A stretch of 58,956 nucleotides of DNA from Candidatus Methanoperedens sp. Lineage in GTDB: Archaea; Halobacteriota; Methanosarcinia; Methanosarcinales; Methanoperedenaceae. The notes under the pieces are model-generated. The model had not been told where the DNA came from. It did not search any database and was given only the letters and a program-made list of their open reading frames with translations. Positions within the stretch are counted from its first letter, which is position 1, and each line of letters begins with the position of its first letter. The position numbers and the translations under genes were made by a program. The stretch covers positions 1-58,956 of the forward strand of contig JAQUNZ010000007.1 in assembly GCA_028717345.1 (NCBI GenBank), written 5' to 3'. Shown here piece by piece: positions 41,237 through 50,138 of the stretch.

Positions 41237-41652
41237 ACATCAGAACTCTTGAGGATATGGAACGGCTTGAAAAGCTGGAAGAGCTTATTCTGGAACTTCA
41301 GGTCATGTCAGATATGGGGGCGATAATCATTGTTGAAGGTCGCAAGGATGTGGAATCTCTGCGGTCGCTGGGTATTAATGGAGAGATCAAATTGTCATCC
41401 CAGCAGCCCCTGATCGATATAACTGAGCAGTTATCAAGGTGCGGGAAGGACATAGTTATTTTAACGGACTGGGATAGAAAAGGTGGAATGGTCGCTCGAA
41501 AGATTATAGACTACCTCCAGGCTTACGGCATCATTCCAAATACAGATATCCGGGGCAGGATAAGGTTTCTTGTAAAAAAGAGGATCAAGGACATAGAAAG
41601 CCTCAGCAAGTATATGGGGAAACTCAGATACGAAATGCACGGTACGGTATAA
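41233..41652 (+). CDS. Small Toprim-domain protein
   Basis: A 139-residue protein consisting mainly of a Toprim domain: Glu in IIIVEGRKDVESLRSLG near residues 34-50 and the acidic motif VILTDWDRKGGMVARKI near 74-90. Such single-domain proteins resemble RNase M5 or DnaG cores; the function in archaea is unknown. It begins within the DUF167 stop (ATGA). The larger dnaG gene follows after a 324-base gap. Confidence 0.8.
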   Translation: MNIRTLEDMERLEKLEELILELQVMSDMGAIIIVEGRKDVESLRSLGINGEIKLSSQQPLIDITEQLSRCGKDIVILTDWDRKGGMVARKIIDYLQAYGIIPNTDIRGRIRFLVKKRIKDIESLSKYMGKLRYEMHGTV

Positions 41653-41976
41653 TAAATTCAAAAACCCCATAAAAATTTTGAAACCACAACGTTTTTAAAG
41701 GATTCGCACTATTATAGAAACTATGCATAGATGAAGATAGAAATATCATTTATGCAATAATCATCCATAGAAAAGTAGTTAGATATTCACAATCACTCTG
41801 GATTTGCGGCTAATACCGTGAACCGATACATAAATGTTAATAATTTCCTGTTTGGGATCAAAAGAATGAAGCAAATACTAATGCATAACTGTTAGTATAG
41901 GCAAAAAACGCCAGACTTAGTCTTACCCAAAACTGGAACTATTTTCTAACTGCTAATCTGAGGGAGGGTACTATAT
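41653..41976. other. Intergenic region before dnaG, no gene seen
   Basis: This 324-base stretch is AT-rich. I see no open frame of conviction, no tRNA and no strong inverted repeat. It probably contains the dnaG promoter; the GAGGGAGG ribosome binding site lies about 10 bases before ATG 41977. Confidence 0.5.
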
Positions 41977-43284
41977 ATGCAAAATTCAGATACAACAAAA
42001 TATATTATTCATGCTAAAATAAAAGCAGACGGAGTTATTGAGCGCCCCGATGTTATCGGAGCGATATTCGGACAGACAGAAGGCTTGATAGGTGCTGACC
42101 TGGACCTTCGTGAGCTGCAAAAAAGCGGCAGGATCGGAAGGCTTGAGGTAAATATTAAATCCAACATGGGAAAATCCCAGGGAACCATAGATATTCCTTC
42201 AAGCCTGGACAAGGTTGAGACCGCAGTTCTTGCGGCAAGCCTTGAGACCATAGACCGGATAGGTCCATGCATAGCGAACATTGGCATTGCAAAAATAGAA
42301 GATGTCAGGTCATCAAAACGAAAGAAAGTGATAGAGCGTGCAAAGCAGATCATGTCAGAGATGTTCGATGAGATGCTGCCTGAGAGCCAGGAGATCACGG
42401 ATGAAGTAAGGCAATCGTTGAGGATCGAAGAGATCATGAACTACGGGAAGGACAATATCCCCATGGGTCCTAATGTAGTTGATTCTGATGCCATCATCGT
42501 TGTGGAAGGCAGGGCTGATGTCCTAAACCTCCTGAGGTACGGCATTAAGAACGCAATTGCAGTAGGCGGTACTAATGTCCCTCAACCAGTCGCAGATTTG
42601 TGCAAGAAAAAGACAGTCACAGCTTTCACAGATGGCGACAGGGGCGGAGAACTGATAATCAAAGAGCTTCTTCAGGTAGCTGACGTAGATTTTATTGCCC
42701 GTGCACCTGATGGAAAGGGTGTTGAAGAACTCGTTCAGAAGGAAATCCTGAAATCACTCAGGCAGAAGATACCTGTGGAACAGGCGTTCGATTACTACCA
42801 GGTGAGCAAAAAGAGAAGATTTGCCATTATGGACGCAACACGGAAAAAGATGGGGGGAAAGAGTGAACCCGCAGTTTCCCGTGAAGATGATATAGAACAG
42901 GTAAATGAAGAGCCGGAAAAATTGCCTGAGCAGAACGCTGAACCTGAAAAGCAAAAACCCATAAGACAGGTCGTGGAAGAGGCGCCTAAAGAGGTAAAGC
43001 AGAATGTTTTCCAGGAACATATATCCCAGTTAAGCGGCAGCCTCAGCGCGCGCATGCTGGATGATAGTAATAATATCATCCAGGAAGTGCCTGTACGTGA
43101 CCTTGCTACAGCCTTAAAGGATGTTAATGGAAATATCACAAGCGTTGTGTTCGATGGCGTGATAACCCAGAGAATAGTGGATATAGCATCTGAAAAAGGG
43201 ATAGCTAATCTGATCGGCGCCAAGGTAGGGAACCTTGTTAAGACCCCTACATCCGTACATATTGAAGCTTCAACTGCATTGTAG
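41977..43284 (+). CDS. dnaG: Archaeal DnaG primase-like protein
   Basis: A 435-residue archaeal DnaG. The Toprim core is at residues ~165-250: [20 protein letters not shown] and [19 protein letters not shown]. The C-terminal region after ~290 is a charged linker (about 60 Glu/Lys/Pro-rich residues) and a second conserved domain ending HIEASTAL. Archaeal DnaG is a subunit of the RNA-degrading exosome and has limited primase activity. It is followed four bases later by cobT. Confidence 0.93.
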   Translation: MQNSDTTKYIIHAKIKADGVIERPDVIGAIFGQTEGLIGADLDLRELQKSGRIGRLEVNIKSNMGKSQGTIDIPSSLDKVETAVLAASLETIDRIGPCIANIGIAKIEDVRSSKRKKVIERAKQIMSEMFDEMLPESQEITDEVRQSLRIEEIMNYGKDNIPMGPNVVDSDAIIVVEGRADVLNLLRYGIKNAIAVGGTNVPQPVADLCKKKTVTAFTDGDRGGELIIKELLQVADVDFIARAPDGKGVEELVQKEILKSLRQKIPVEQAFDYYQVSKKRRFAIMDATRKKMGGKSEPAVSREDDIEQVNEEPEKLPEQNAEPEKQKPIRQVVEEAPKEVKQNVFQEHISQLSGSLSARMLDDSNNIIQEVPVRDLATALKDVNGNITSVVFDGVITQRIVDIASEKGIANLIGAKVGNLVKTPTSVHIEASTAL

Positions 43285-43287
43285 AGT

Positions 43288-44316
43288 ATGTGGGTAGAGC
43301 CGTATCCGGATTTCAGTCCGGAAAAACCCCTGTTCGTATGCATCCTTGCGAACACGGGTACGGCAAAAATACCTGGGATATCTGCAGCAGGAAAGTCCCC
43401 GGAAATGACTGATTACACACCTGCTGCGGATGCAGAACTCGTTGAGACAGGCAGTGTTTTCAGTATTTCAGAACCGGCGATGTGTCCTTCAGGAGCGCCA
43501 ACTCCTGCGGTTCTTACGAGGGCATCTATGCTGCTGACAGGGATCCCGTGTCTTTTTATCAATGCAGGCTTAAATATCAGACCAAAAATACCATTCATTG
43601 ATCTTAACTCAAACCCTGGCAATGATATCAGGAATGAACGCGCAGTGCCTGATGCCGCAGATATTTACAGGGCATCAGCAGACCTTGGAAGAAAACTTTC
43701 TAAACTATCTGACTTTGTCATGATCGGAGAAAGCGTTCCCGGCGGCACAACAACAGCAATGGGAGTATTGAGGGCCCTGGGTCATAAAGGACGTGTATCT
43801 TCGAGTTTTCCGGATAATCCCTCAGACATCAAGGAACGGGTCGTTGAAGAGGGCATGAAAGCCTCGGGTCTCTCTTTTGGCAGCCTGAAAAAAAAGCCGC
43901 TTCATGCGGTTGAATGCATGGGCGATCCCATGATAGCAGCAGCATCAGGGCTTGTTGATGGATTAAATGTCAGAACAATACTTGCAGGAGGGACTCAGAT
44001 GGTATCGGTGCTGTCTGTTATCAAAGCTATGGGGCTTAAAAGGGATGTTTCGATAGCTACCACATGTTTTGTGGCAAATGATAAAAGCGCCAATTTCAGG
44101 GAAATGGCAGAATTACTGGGCTGCCAATCATATATTTCAGATCCGGGTTTTAGCCAGTCGGCGATCGCGGGACTTCGCATGTACGAGAAAGGGGAAGTTA
44201 AGGAAGGAGTGGGTGCAGGCGGAGCAATGTTGGCAGCAGCCATGCAGGGTTATTCCCAGAAAGAATTCAGGGGAAAAACCGAAGAAGTGTACCGAAGTGT
44301 ATTTTCTATTTCATAA
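43288..44316 (+). CDS. cobT: Archaeal CobT (nicotinate-nucleotide-dependent phosphoribosyltransferase)
   Basis: A 342-residue protein of the archaeal CobT family, which makes alpha-ribazole phosphate or equivalent for the lower ligand of corrinoid cofactors. Recognised regions: FVCILANTGTAKIPGISAAG, GESVPGGTTTAMGVLRALG and VGAGGAMLAAAMQGYS. Corrinoid is needed by the CdhDE protein encoded 1.6 kb away. It follows dnaG by three bases and its end overlaps the convergent regulator by 11 bases. Confidence 0.88.
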   Translation: MWVEPYPDFSPEKPLFVCILANTGTAKIPGISAAGKSPEMTDYTPAADAELVETGSVFSISEPAMCPSGAPTPAVLTRASMLLTGIPCLFINAGLNIRPKIPFIDLNSNPGNDIRNERAVPDAADIYRASADLGRKLSKLSDFVMIGESVPGGTTTAMGVLRALGHKGRVSSSFPDNPSDIKERVVEEGMKASGLSFGSLKKKPLHAVECMGDPMIAAASGLVDGLNVRTILAGGTQMVSVLSVIKAMGLKRDVSIATTCFVANDKSANFREMAELLGCQSYISDPGFSQSAIAGLRMYEKGEVKEGVGAGGAMLAAAMQGYSQKEFRGKTEEVYRSVFSIS

Positions 44317-44677
44317 TCTCTTTATCGATGTTAGAGACCAGAGTATTCATTTTATTATACCACTGATCAATATTTGCCTGAACCATGTCTTTCATCCTTG
44401 ATGGTTCAAGTGCGATATACTCATAGAAATAGCCGCCTGAACTGATAATCCTGGTTTCACGACGGACAAGACCGCACCCCATCAAATTCTGCAGCGATCG
44501 GTATGCTGTGCTTCTTTCCCTCTTGAGTATAACCCCCAGACTTTCCGCGGTCATAGGTCCTTTTGCGACAAGTGTTTTATATGTTTCAATATCGATGTTC
44601 TTAAGTCCAAGGATACATTTTGCGATGTCATCGCATTTAAAGTCCCCCCGGATCATTTCTGGGATTGATCTTGGCAT
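44306..44677 (-). CDS. TrmB-like helix-turn-helix regulator
   Basis: A 123-residue protein with a winged helix (ALKE-type core here MTAESLGVILKRERSTAYRS near residues 42-61) and a C-terminal helical region, similar to short TrmB-type regulators. I chose ATG 44677 because GTGAT lies a few bases before it; longer frames reach into the divergent ferredoxin gene. Target is unknown; the ferredoxin and DUF350 genes upstream in the other direction are candidates. Confidence 0.72.
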   Translation of the reverse strand: MPRSIPEMIRGDFKCDDIAKCILGLKNIDIETYKTLVAKGPMTAESLGVILKRERSTAYRSLQNLMGCGLVRRETRIISSGGYFYEYIALEPSRMKDMVQANIDQWYNKMNTLVSNIDKEIMK

Positions 44678-44744
44678 ATTAATCACGTGTTTTGCATATT
44701 TTGTCCAAAACCTATCTATACCTGTAAACATAAATACCTTATGA

Positions 44745-44927
44745 ATGGTAGAAAGAGGTTTTATTACTGTAATTGGTTGTAATAAATGCGGTAAATGCGA
44801 CAACGTATGCCCAAAAAGAGCTATTGAGCGCATCGATGGGATTACCAGGATAAGTCATGAAAAGTGCGATTTATGTATGGGTTGTGTGGAGATATTTCCG
44901 AACAAAGCCCTGAAGCTTCTTGAGTGA
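44745..44927 (+). CDS. Small ferredoxin, second cluster altered
   Basis: A 60-residue two-cluster ferredoxin. The first motif is complete (CNKCGKCDNVCP); the second reads CDLCMGCVEIFP, with Phe in place of the last Cys. It may therefore carry one [4Fe-4S] and one [3Fe-4S] cluster, or only one. ATG 44745 is preceded by an AT-rich TATA-like region (ATAAATACC). It lies in front of the DUF350 gene. Confidence 0.75.
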   Translation: MVERGFITVIGCNKCGKCDNVCPKRAIERIDGITRISHEKCDLCMGCVEIFPNKALKLLE

Positions 44928-45000
44928 AGGAATCACAATAATTTTATATTACCCTGCTACCATTAATAGCATCTACGCTTTAAGCGTTAGGAGGAAAATT

Positions 45001-45480
45001 ATGTCTTTAGAAACGGCAGTAATTGGGATAATTCAATTAGTCATTGCCATCATACTTGCAGTTGTGGCATTGTATATTGGTTTCTCAGTACTGGGAAAGA
45101 TTACAAAAGGAATAGATGAAGAAAAGGAAATTGCCAAAGGTAACGTAGCTGTAGGCATTCTTGTGGCATCAGTATTTATCGCCATAGCCATAGTTGTTCA
45201 GTCAGGCGTAGCCGGTGTTTCTGCAGGAATATCAAAAGCACTGGCTGGAGACCTCTTTGCATTGGTGGCAAGTTTAGTACAGTTAATACTTGGAATAGTA
45301 CTGGCGATAGCTGCTATATATATCGCGCTGAATATACTCGATAAGCTCACCAAGGGGATCGATGAGTTCGAAGAACTCAAAAAGGGAAATGTCGCCGTGG
45401 CGCTTGAGATGGCTGGTGTAATAATCACAGTCGCGATCATCATTCAATCAGGTGTTCTTGGTATAACTGCTGGATTATAA
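45001..45480 (+). CDS. DUF350 membrane protein, two repeats
   Basis: A 159-residue membrane protein made of two similar halves, each with two membrane helices and the motif LGKITKGIDEEKEIAKGNVA / LDKLTKGIDEFEELKKGNVA. This is the DUF350 pattern duplicated. Start ATG 45001 has a clear GGAGG site eight bases upstream. Function is unknown; an ion or small-molecule channel role has been suggested for relatives only by topology. Confidence 0.82.
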   Translation: MSLETAVIGIIQLVIAIILAVVALYIGFSVLGKITKGIDEEKEIAKGNVAVGILVASVFIAIAIVVQSGVAGVSAGISKALAGDLFALVASLVQLILGIVLAIAAIYIALNILDKLTKGIDEFEELKKGNVAVALEMAGVIITVAIIIQSGVLGITAGL

Positions 45481-45561
45481 TCCGGATTATACCAATTTAT
45501 TATTTTTTTCAATAGCATTTTATTTCTACTATTTTATTTCCACCTTAAAATGATTTGATGT

Positions 45562-45774
45562 TCAATCAGAAAATCTGCGTACAAGTACCTGATGAACGAA
45601 GAAAATAACAATCCAGAAAATAATAGTCCCAAATATTAGATTTGGCAATTCTTCTTTTATATTAATACCTGCGCTCATACTGGAAGAAGGCAGGAAATAT
45701 TTTAACATTACGAGAATAATAATATATAGAACCGATGCAACTGAGGCCGTGAAGTAGGGGCTTTTTTTATTCAT
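45562..45774 (-). CDS. Small membrane protein, function unknown
   Basis: A 70-residue protein with two hydrophobic segments (SVLYIIILVMLKYFL near residue 14 and LIFGTIIFWIVIFFVHQVLV near 46) and a basic C-terminus (RRFSD). It lies between the DUF350 and cdhD genes on the opposite strand. No family is recognised. Confidence 0.55.
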   Translation of the reverse strand: MNKKSPYFTASVASVLYIIILVMLKYFLPSSSMSAGINIKEELPNLIFGTIIFWIVIFFVHQVLVRRFSD

Positions 45775-45851
45775 TTTTCTGATTCCTTAATGGATGTTAT
45801 TAAGCTAATATCGGAAATATTTATCCATGAGCATATCTTTAAAGTTTATCT

Positions 45852-45863
45852 AAAAATATATAT
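45852..45863 (+). promoter_or_regulatory. TATA box of the cdhD-cdhE operon
   Basis: AAAATATATATG lies about 50 bases before the cdhD ATG, leaving a short leader with a GGGATGT site. It is the best TATA candidate in the 138-base gap between the small membrane protein gene and cdhD. Confidence 0.5.
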
Positions 45864-45912
45864 GTAGCAACTCCTATCTGGGACGATTAATAATGCTAAA
45901 TGGGATGTAATA

Positions 45913-47205
45913 ATGACAAAAAAGATCAAACTTTCCGAGCTTGGAAGCCTGTTCGGGGGCCTTGATATCGAGGCTCTTGAGGGGGTAAGGATAGAAGGCG
46001 ATGTGGAACTTGACCTTGGACAGACGGGTCTTAATCCCCAGATGGCTTATGCGCTGGGACACGAGACCGCACAGATGGCTTTTCACCTGATGAATATTTC
46101 AAGGATCCTTGGTTATCCTGTTGACCAGATGCTCGGGGGTACTGCATCACAGAAACCTGCAAGGTTAAGCAAGCTGGTAGAATCAAAGTTCAGCGTGTCA
46201 CGGAACGAGGAATGGAAAACCCCTATCCAGGAAGTCGTCCTTGGCGCCACATCCTCAGACGGAGGCTCGCGAAAGAACACTGTGACCCTCGGTGGAGAGA
46301 ATGCGCTGCCTTATTATTTTGATAAACCCATGCCTCACAGGAACCACATAACAATGGATGTTTTCGATATGCCAATAAACATGGCAAAAGCTGTAAAGTC
46401 AAACTATGAGGACGTTATAAACAGCCCTGCAGAATGGGCAAAAAAGGTGGTGCGGGATTTCGGGGCAGATATGGTCACGATACATCTTATCAGTACAGAC
46501 CCGAACATCAAGGACACCTCGCCAAAAGAAGCGGCAAAGACCGTGGAAGAAGTCCTTCAGGCAGTAGATGTGCCAATAGTTATCGGCGGGTCAGGGAATC
46601 CTGAGAAAGACCCGGAAGTTCTTGAAAAAGCAGCAGAAGCCGCTGAAGGCGAACGATGTCTTCTTGCATCAGCCAGCCTGAACCTTGATTATGCAAGGAT
46701 CGCGGAAGCAGCCAAGAAGTACAACCATGTCGTTCTTTCATGGACGCAGCTTGAGATAAATGCGCAGAAGGAATTAAACCGCAAACTCATGAAACAGTGC
46801 GGAGTGGCGCGGGAGAACATAATTATGGATCCCACAACTGCGGCGCTCGGATACGGGCTGGATTATGCTTACACCAACATGGAAAGGATCAGGCTTGCTG
46901 GCATTACCGGAGATGCAGAGCTTAATTTCCCCATGTCAAGCGGCACCACTAACGCATGGGGCGCGCGCGAATCCTGGATGGTATCCTCGCCCCTTAAGGA
47001 AGATTCAGACTGGGGACCGCGAGAATACAGGGGACCAATATGGGAAATAATAACCGGGCTGACATTATCGCTTGCAGGGAATGACCTTTTCATGATGATG
47101 CATCCGACAGCGGTTCAGGTACTGAAGGAAATAACCCAGACGCTGTATGGTTCTAAGGAAACAGAACCAATTAACATTGAGAACTGGATATCGGCGGTGA
47201 TCTAA
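45913..47205 (+). CDS. cdhD: Acetyl-CoA decarbonylase/synthase complex subunit delta
   Basis: A 430-residue CdhD protein, the small subunit of the corrinoid iron-sulfur protein of CODH/ACS, passing a methyl group between tetrahydromethanopterin and acetyl-CoA synthase. Typical parts: [31 protein letters not shown]-like stretch (here [16 protein letters not shown]), [19 protein letters not shown]-like region ([15 protein letters not shown]). The stop overlaps the cdhE start by one base. The other CODH/ACS genes (cdhA, B, C) are not in the window. Confidence 0.95.
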   Translation: MTKKIKLSELGSLFGGLDIEALEGVRIEGDVELDLGQTGLNPQMAYALGHETAQMAFHLMNISRILGYPVDQMLGGTASQKPARLSKLVESKFSVSRNEEWKTPIQEVVLGATSSDGGSRKNTVTLGGENALPYYFDKPMPHRNHITMDVFDMPINMAKAVKSNYEDVINSPAEWAKKVVRDFGADMVTIHLISTDPNIKDTSPKEAAKTVEEVLQAVDVPIVIGGSGNPEKDPEVLEKAAEAAEGERCLLASASLNLDYARIAEAAKKYNHVVLSWTQLEINAQKELNRKLMKQCGVARENIIMDPTTAALGYGLDYAYTNMERIRLAGITGDAELNFPMSSGTTNAWGARESWMVSSPLKEDSDWGPREYRGPIWEIITGLTLSLAGNDLFMMMHPTAVQVLKEITQTLYGSKETEPINIENWISAVI

Positions 47206-48614
47206 TGAAACTTAACAGCCCGCTCCAGGTTTACAAGTACCTGCCCCAGATAAACTGCGCAGAATGCGGCGATGCCACATGCATGGCTTTTGCGGCTCAT
47301 CTTATTGACAGGTCAAAGAAACTTGATGACTGCTCTCCTTTGCTGAAAGACGAATACAAGAAAAAATACCTGGAACTCCAGACGCTGCTTGCTCCTGAGA
47401 TACGGGAAGTCACGATAGGCGTTGGAGAACATGCAAAGAGGATCGGGGGGGACGATGTCATGTATCGCCATCAATTGACTTTCTTTAACCCGACAGCGTT
47501 TGCTTATGATGTATGGGATACGATGCCTGAACAGGAACTTGTTGACAGGGTTAATAAGATCTCAAACTTCAGGAAATTCTATGTCGGAAAGTTCCTGAAA
47601 GTAGAAATGGTGGCAGTACGTTGTGTTTCAGGCGACACCCTGAAGTTCGCAGGAGCCGTAAAAAAGGTTGCAGAGCTAACTAAACTTCCAATAGTCCTGT
47701 GTTCATTTGATCCGGCTGCTCTTCGTGCAGCACTTGAGATTGTAAAGGACAGAAGACCGCTTATCTATGCTGCAACAGAGAAGAACTGGGCGGAAGTGGC
47801 TGAACTTGCTCTAAATTACAAAGTCCCGGTCGTCCTCTTCTCACCTGACCTTGATAAGTTAAAATCGCTTGCACTGACTTTCCAGGAGATCGGTATAAAA
47901 GATCTGGTGCTTGATCCTGGCACATACCCGCAGGGAAAGCAGTTGAAAGAGAGCTTCGAGCGTTTCGTCAAGCTTCGCCGCGCAGGGATAAAGGAAGGGC
48001 AGAAAGATATTGCATATCCCATCATGTCAGTTCCCCTGAATGCCTGGCTTGTGTATAAGGACGCTGTTACAGCATCGTACTGGGAAACAGTGCTTGCTTC
48101 TGTGTTCATAGTAAGATACGCCGACATAATGATACTCCACAGCCTTGAGCCTTACGCAATGCTTCCAGAGGTACACCTTCGTGATACTATTTACACAGAC
48201 CCCAGGACGCCTGTTAAAGTAGCGCCAGGCGTGAATGAAGTAGGTTCTCCCACAAAGGATTCTCCAGTTATCGTCACGACCAATTTTGCCCTGACATATT
48301 ATACTGTGGAGAGCGACCTTTCTTCCAACAAGATAAACTGTTATCTTGCAGCTGTGGATACTGACGGTATCGGAGTCGAGGCAGCAGTGGCAGGAGGGCA
48401 GCTCACAGCAGCCAAGATAAATGATACCTTCCAGAAGGCAGGTTTTGATCTAAAGGAAAAAACAACGCACAGTACATTGATATTACCCGGTCTTGCAGCG
48501 CGGCTTCAGGGAGATGTGGAGGATGTTACCGGACTTCGCGTAATGATAGGTCCTCCTGACTCTGGCAGAATCCCTGGCTGGATGGAAAAGAACTGGCCTC
48601 CAAAACAGAAATAA
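47205..48614 (+). CDS. cdhE: Acetyl-CoA decarbonylase/synthase complex subunit gamma
   Basis: A 469-residue CdhE, the corrinoid and [4Fe-4S]-carrying large subunit of the corrinoid iron-sulfur protein. The cluster ligands are C18, C21, C26 and C43 (INCAECGDATCMAFA; LDDCSPLL). A TIM-barrel and C-terminal corrinoid-binding domain follow (NKINCYLAAVDTDGIGVEAA). It overlaps cdhD by one base; a stem-loop directly follows the stop. Confidence 0.95.
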   Translation: MKLNSPLQVYKYLPQINCAECGDATCMAFAAHLIDRSKKLDDCSPLLKDEYKKKYLELQTLLAPEIREVTIGVGEHAKRIGGDDVMYRHQLTFFNPTAFAYDVWDTMPEQELVDRVNKISNFRKFYVGKFLKVEMVAVRCVSGDTLKFAGAVKKVAELTKLPIVLCSFDPAALRAALEIVKDRRPLIYAATEKNWAEVAELALNYKVPVVLFSPDLDKLKSLALTFQEIGIKDLVLDPGTYPQGKQLKESFERFVKLRRAGIKEGQKDIAYPIMSVPLNAWLVYKDAVTASYWETVLASVFIVRYADIMILHSLEPYAMLPEVHLRDTIYTDPRTPVKVAPGVNEVGSPTKDSPVIVTTNFALTYYTVESDLSSNKINCYLAAVDTDGIGVEAAVAGGQLTAAKINDTFQKAGFDLKEKTTHSTLILPGLAARLQGDVEDVTGLRVMIGPPDSGRIPGWMEKNWPPKQK

Positions 48615-48635
48615 ACCGTGATTACAGCACGGTTC
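48615..48635 (+). terminator. Stem-loop after cdhE
   Basis: AACCGTG (48615-48621) and CACGGTT (48629-48635) form a perfect 7-bp stem with a 7-base loop directly after the cdhE stop. There is no T-run, so it may stabilise the 3' end rather than terminate. Confidence 0.45.
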
Positions 48636-48647
48636 ATCAATAATACT

Positions 48648-48658
48648 ATATACTTAAA
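48648..48658 (+). promoter_or_regulatory. TATA box of ftsZ
   Basis: CTATATACTTA lies about 55 bases before the ftsZ ATG; an AAGGAGG ribosome binding site is 11-17 bases before the start. ftsZ thus has its own promoter after the cdhDE operon. Confidence 0.55.
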
Positions 48659-48706
48659 AGATGTAAATATAGTAGCCACAAATTTTAGTCAAGGAGGCTA
48701 ATAAAT

Positions 48707-49687
48707 ATGGTCAATGAAAAGTTAGCAGAGCTTGTAAAAACATCAAAACCATCTGTAGCCGTAGTCGGGCTCGGTGGCGCAGGATGTAATATTACGACTT
48801 GGATTGCGGAAAAAGGAATGGCCGGCGGCAGGATAATTGCAGCTAATACTGATGTTAATCATCTTAGTACAATGACAAAAGCTGATAAATTGATTTTGCT
48901 CGGAGAGAAGTTATGCAAGGGTCATGGGTGCGGCGGATACCCAGAAATGGGTGCCCAGGCAACAAAAGAGAACCTTTCAGAACTTAAGACAGAATTAGAG
49001 GGAACAAATCTTGTTTTCCTTGTAGCCGGATTGGGTGGAGGAACTGGTACTGGAGCAATACCTGTAGTTTCTGAGATCACAAGAGAGATCGGAGCACTTA
49101 CAATTGCGTGTGTCACAATTCCATTCAAGATCGAACAGTTCAGAAGAGAGAAAGCAAGAGAAGCAATTCAGGCGCTCTCAGAGAGCTGCGACTCAACTAT
49201 AGTTATCGATAACTCAAAGTTGAGAGAAGTAGCAGGGAATCTCCCGCTGAAAGAAGCACTTGCTGTTGCGAACGCACTGGTCGGCGCATTCGTTAAGAAC
49301 ATTACTGAAACGATCACTCAGCCATCGCTCATCAACCTTGACTACGCAGATCTTCGCGCGGTCATGGAAAGAGGCGGCGTGTCTTCGATCGGTATAGGCG
49401 AAGGCGACGGAGAGGACAGAGTAGTAAAAGCTGTTTCCCAGGCGCTTGCAGTGCCGCTGCTTGATATCTCGGACATGTCAGCCACATACGGTGTGCTTAT
49501 TCATATCGTGGGCGGTGAAGACATGACACTCGAAGAGGTCGCAGTAACTGGAGAATTGATCATGGACAAAGTCCCGAATACCAAGAGAGTTATCTGGGGC
49601 GCAAAGGTCGATGACCAGCTCACAGGCAGAGTACGTGTAATGGCAGTATTGACAGGTGTCAAGAGCCCATTCATGGACGGTCAGTAA
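48707..49687 (+). CDS. ftsZ: Cell division protein FtsZ
   Basis: A 326-residue FtsZ tubulin homologue. The GTP-binding regions are VVGLGGAGCNITTW (residues 19-32) and the tubulin signature GGGTGTGAIP near residue 110; INLDYADLRAVMERGG is the T7-loop region. The C-terminal tail with a conserved peptide of bacterial FtsZ is absent, as in some archaeal FtsZ. It has its own promoter and a strong terminator. Confidence 0.94.
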   Translation: MVNEKLAELVKTSKPSVAVVGLGGAGCNITTWIAEKGMAGGRIIAANTDVNHLSTMTKADKLILLGEKLCKGHGCGGYPEMGAQATKENLSELKTELEGTNLVFLVAGLGGGTGTGAIPVVSEITREIGALTIACVTIPFKIEQFRREKAREAIQALSESCDSTIVIDNSKLREVAGNLPLKEALAVANALVGAFVKNITETITQPSLINLDYADLRAVMERGGVSSIGIGEGDGEDRVVKAVSQALAVPLLDISDMSATYGVLIHIVGGEDMTLEEVAVTGELIMDKVPNTKRVIWGAKVDDQLTGRVRVMAVLTGVKSPFMDGQ

Positions 49688-49695
49688 AATATAAC

Positions 49696-49735
49696 GTGAT
49701 GTGATTTTCACATCACATATTCTTTCTTTTTTTTA
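49696..49735 (+). terminator. ftsZ terminator
   Basis: GTGATGTGA (49696-49704), loop TTT, and TCACATCAC (49708-49716) form a perfect 9-bp stem, followed by a T-rich run (TTCTTTCTTTTTTTT). The stem overlaps the stop codon of the convergent gene at 49713. Confidence 0.75.
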
Positions 49736-50138
49736 AAAAATCCAGGATTATTTCTTCAAGCTGTTTTTTATCAGAATACGACTTTGCGGTTACATACCCT
49801 GTGCTATTCCCAAGCACCATTGCAGATGCCCTTGCTCCAGCTTCATACAGGCAAAGCACAGGTTTTTTATGCTTGGCAGCATGGCAAATCTCGTATCCCA
49901 CGCCAATAGATGGGACTGTGATCTCAGCTATAACCCAATCGCTTTCTTCTATCCAGTTCGCGTCTTTTTCATATATCTCCTGCTCCGTCATTCTAGCCTC
50001 AACTTTTTCAAGACCTTCAGCAGCCACATGCTCGCTGATGACGGTGTAATTCCTGGATTTCAGGAAGCGGATGATGTACTGGTACGTGGGCATCAACTGG
50101 CGCCCGCCTCGAATCGAACCTGCAAAGAATATTTTCAT
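49713..50138 (-). CDS. Nucleoside 2-deoxyribosyltransferase/DNPH1-like protein
   Basis: A 141-residue protein starting MKIFFAGSIRGGRQLMPTYQ, which resembles 2'-deoxynucleoside 5'-phosphate N-hydrolases. Asp in ANWIEESDWVIAEITVPSIG and Glu in GVGYEICHAAKHKKP fit the active-site region of the family. It would split the N-glycosidic bond of nucleotides. It overlaps the U32 peptidase stop by four bases and is likely co-transcribed with it. Confidence 0.8.
   Translation of the reverse strand: MKIFFAGSIRGGRQLMPTYQYIIRFLKSRNYTVISEHVAAEGLEKVEARMTEQEIYEKDANWIEESDWVIAEITVPSIGVGYEICHAAKHKKPVLCLYEAGARASAMVLGNSTGYVTAKSYSDKKQLEEIILDFLKKRKNM

Noticed and set aside
45481-45561. Structured RNA between DUF350 and the small membrane protein gene
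   Set aside because: The stretch is AT-rich with T-runs only; no stable stem was found.
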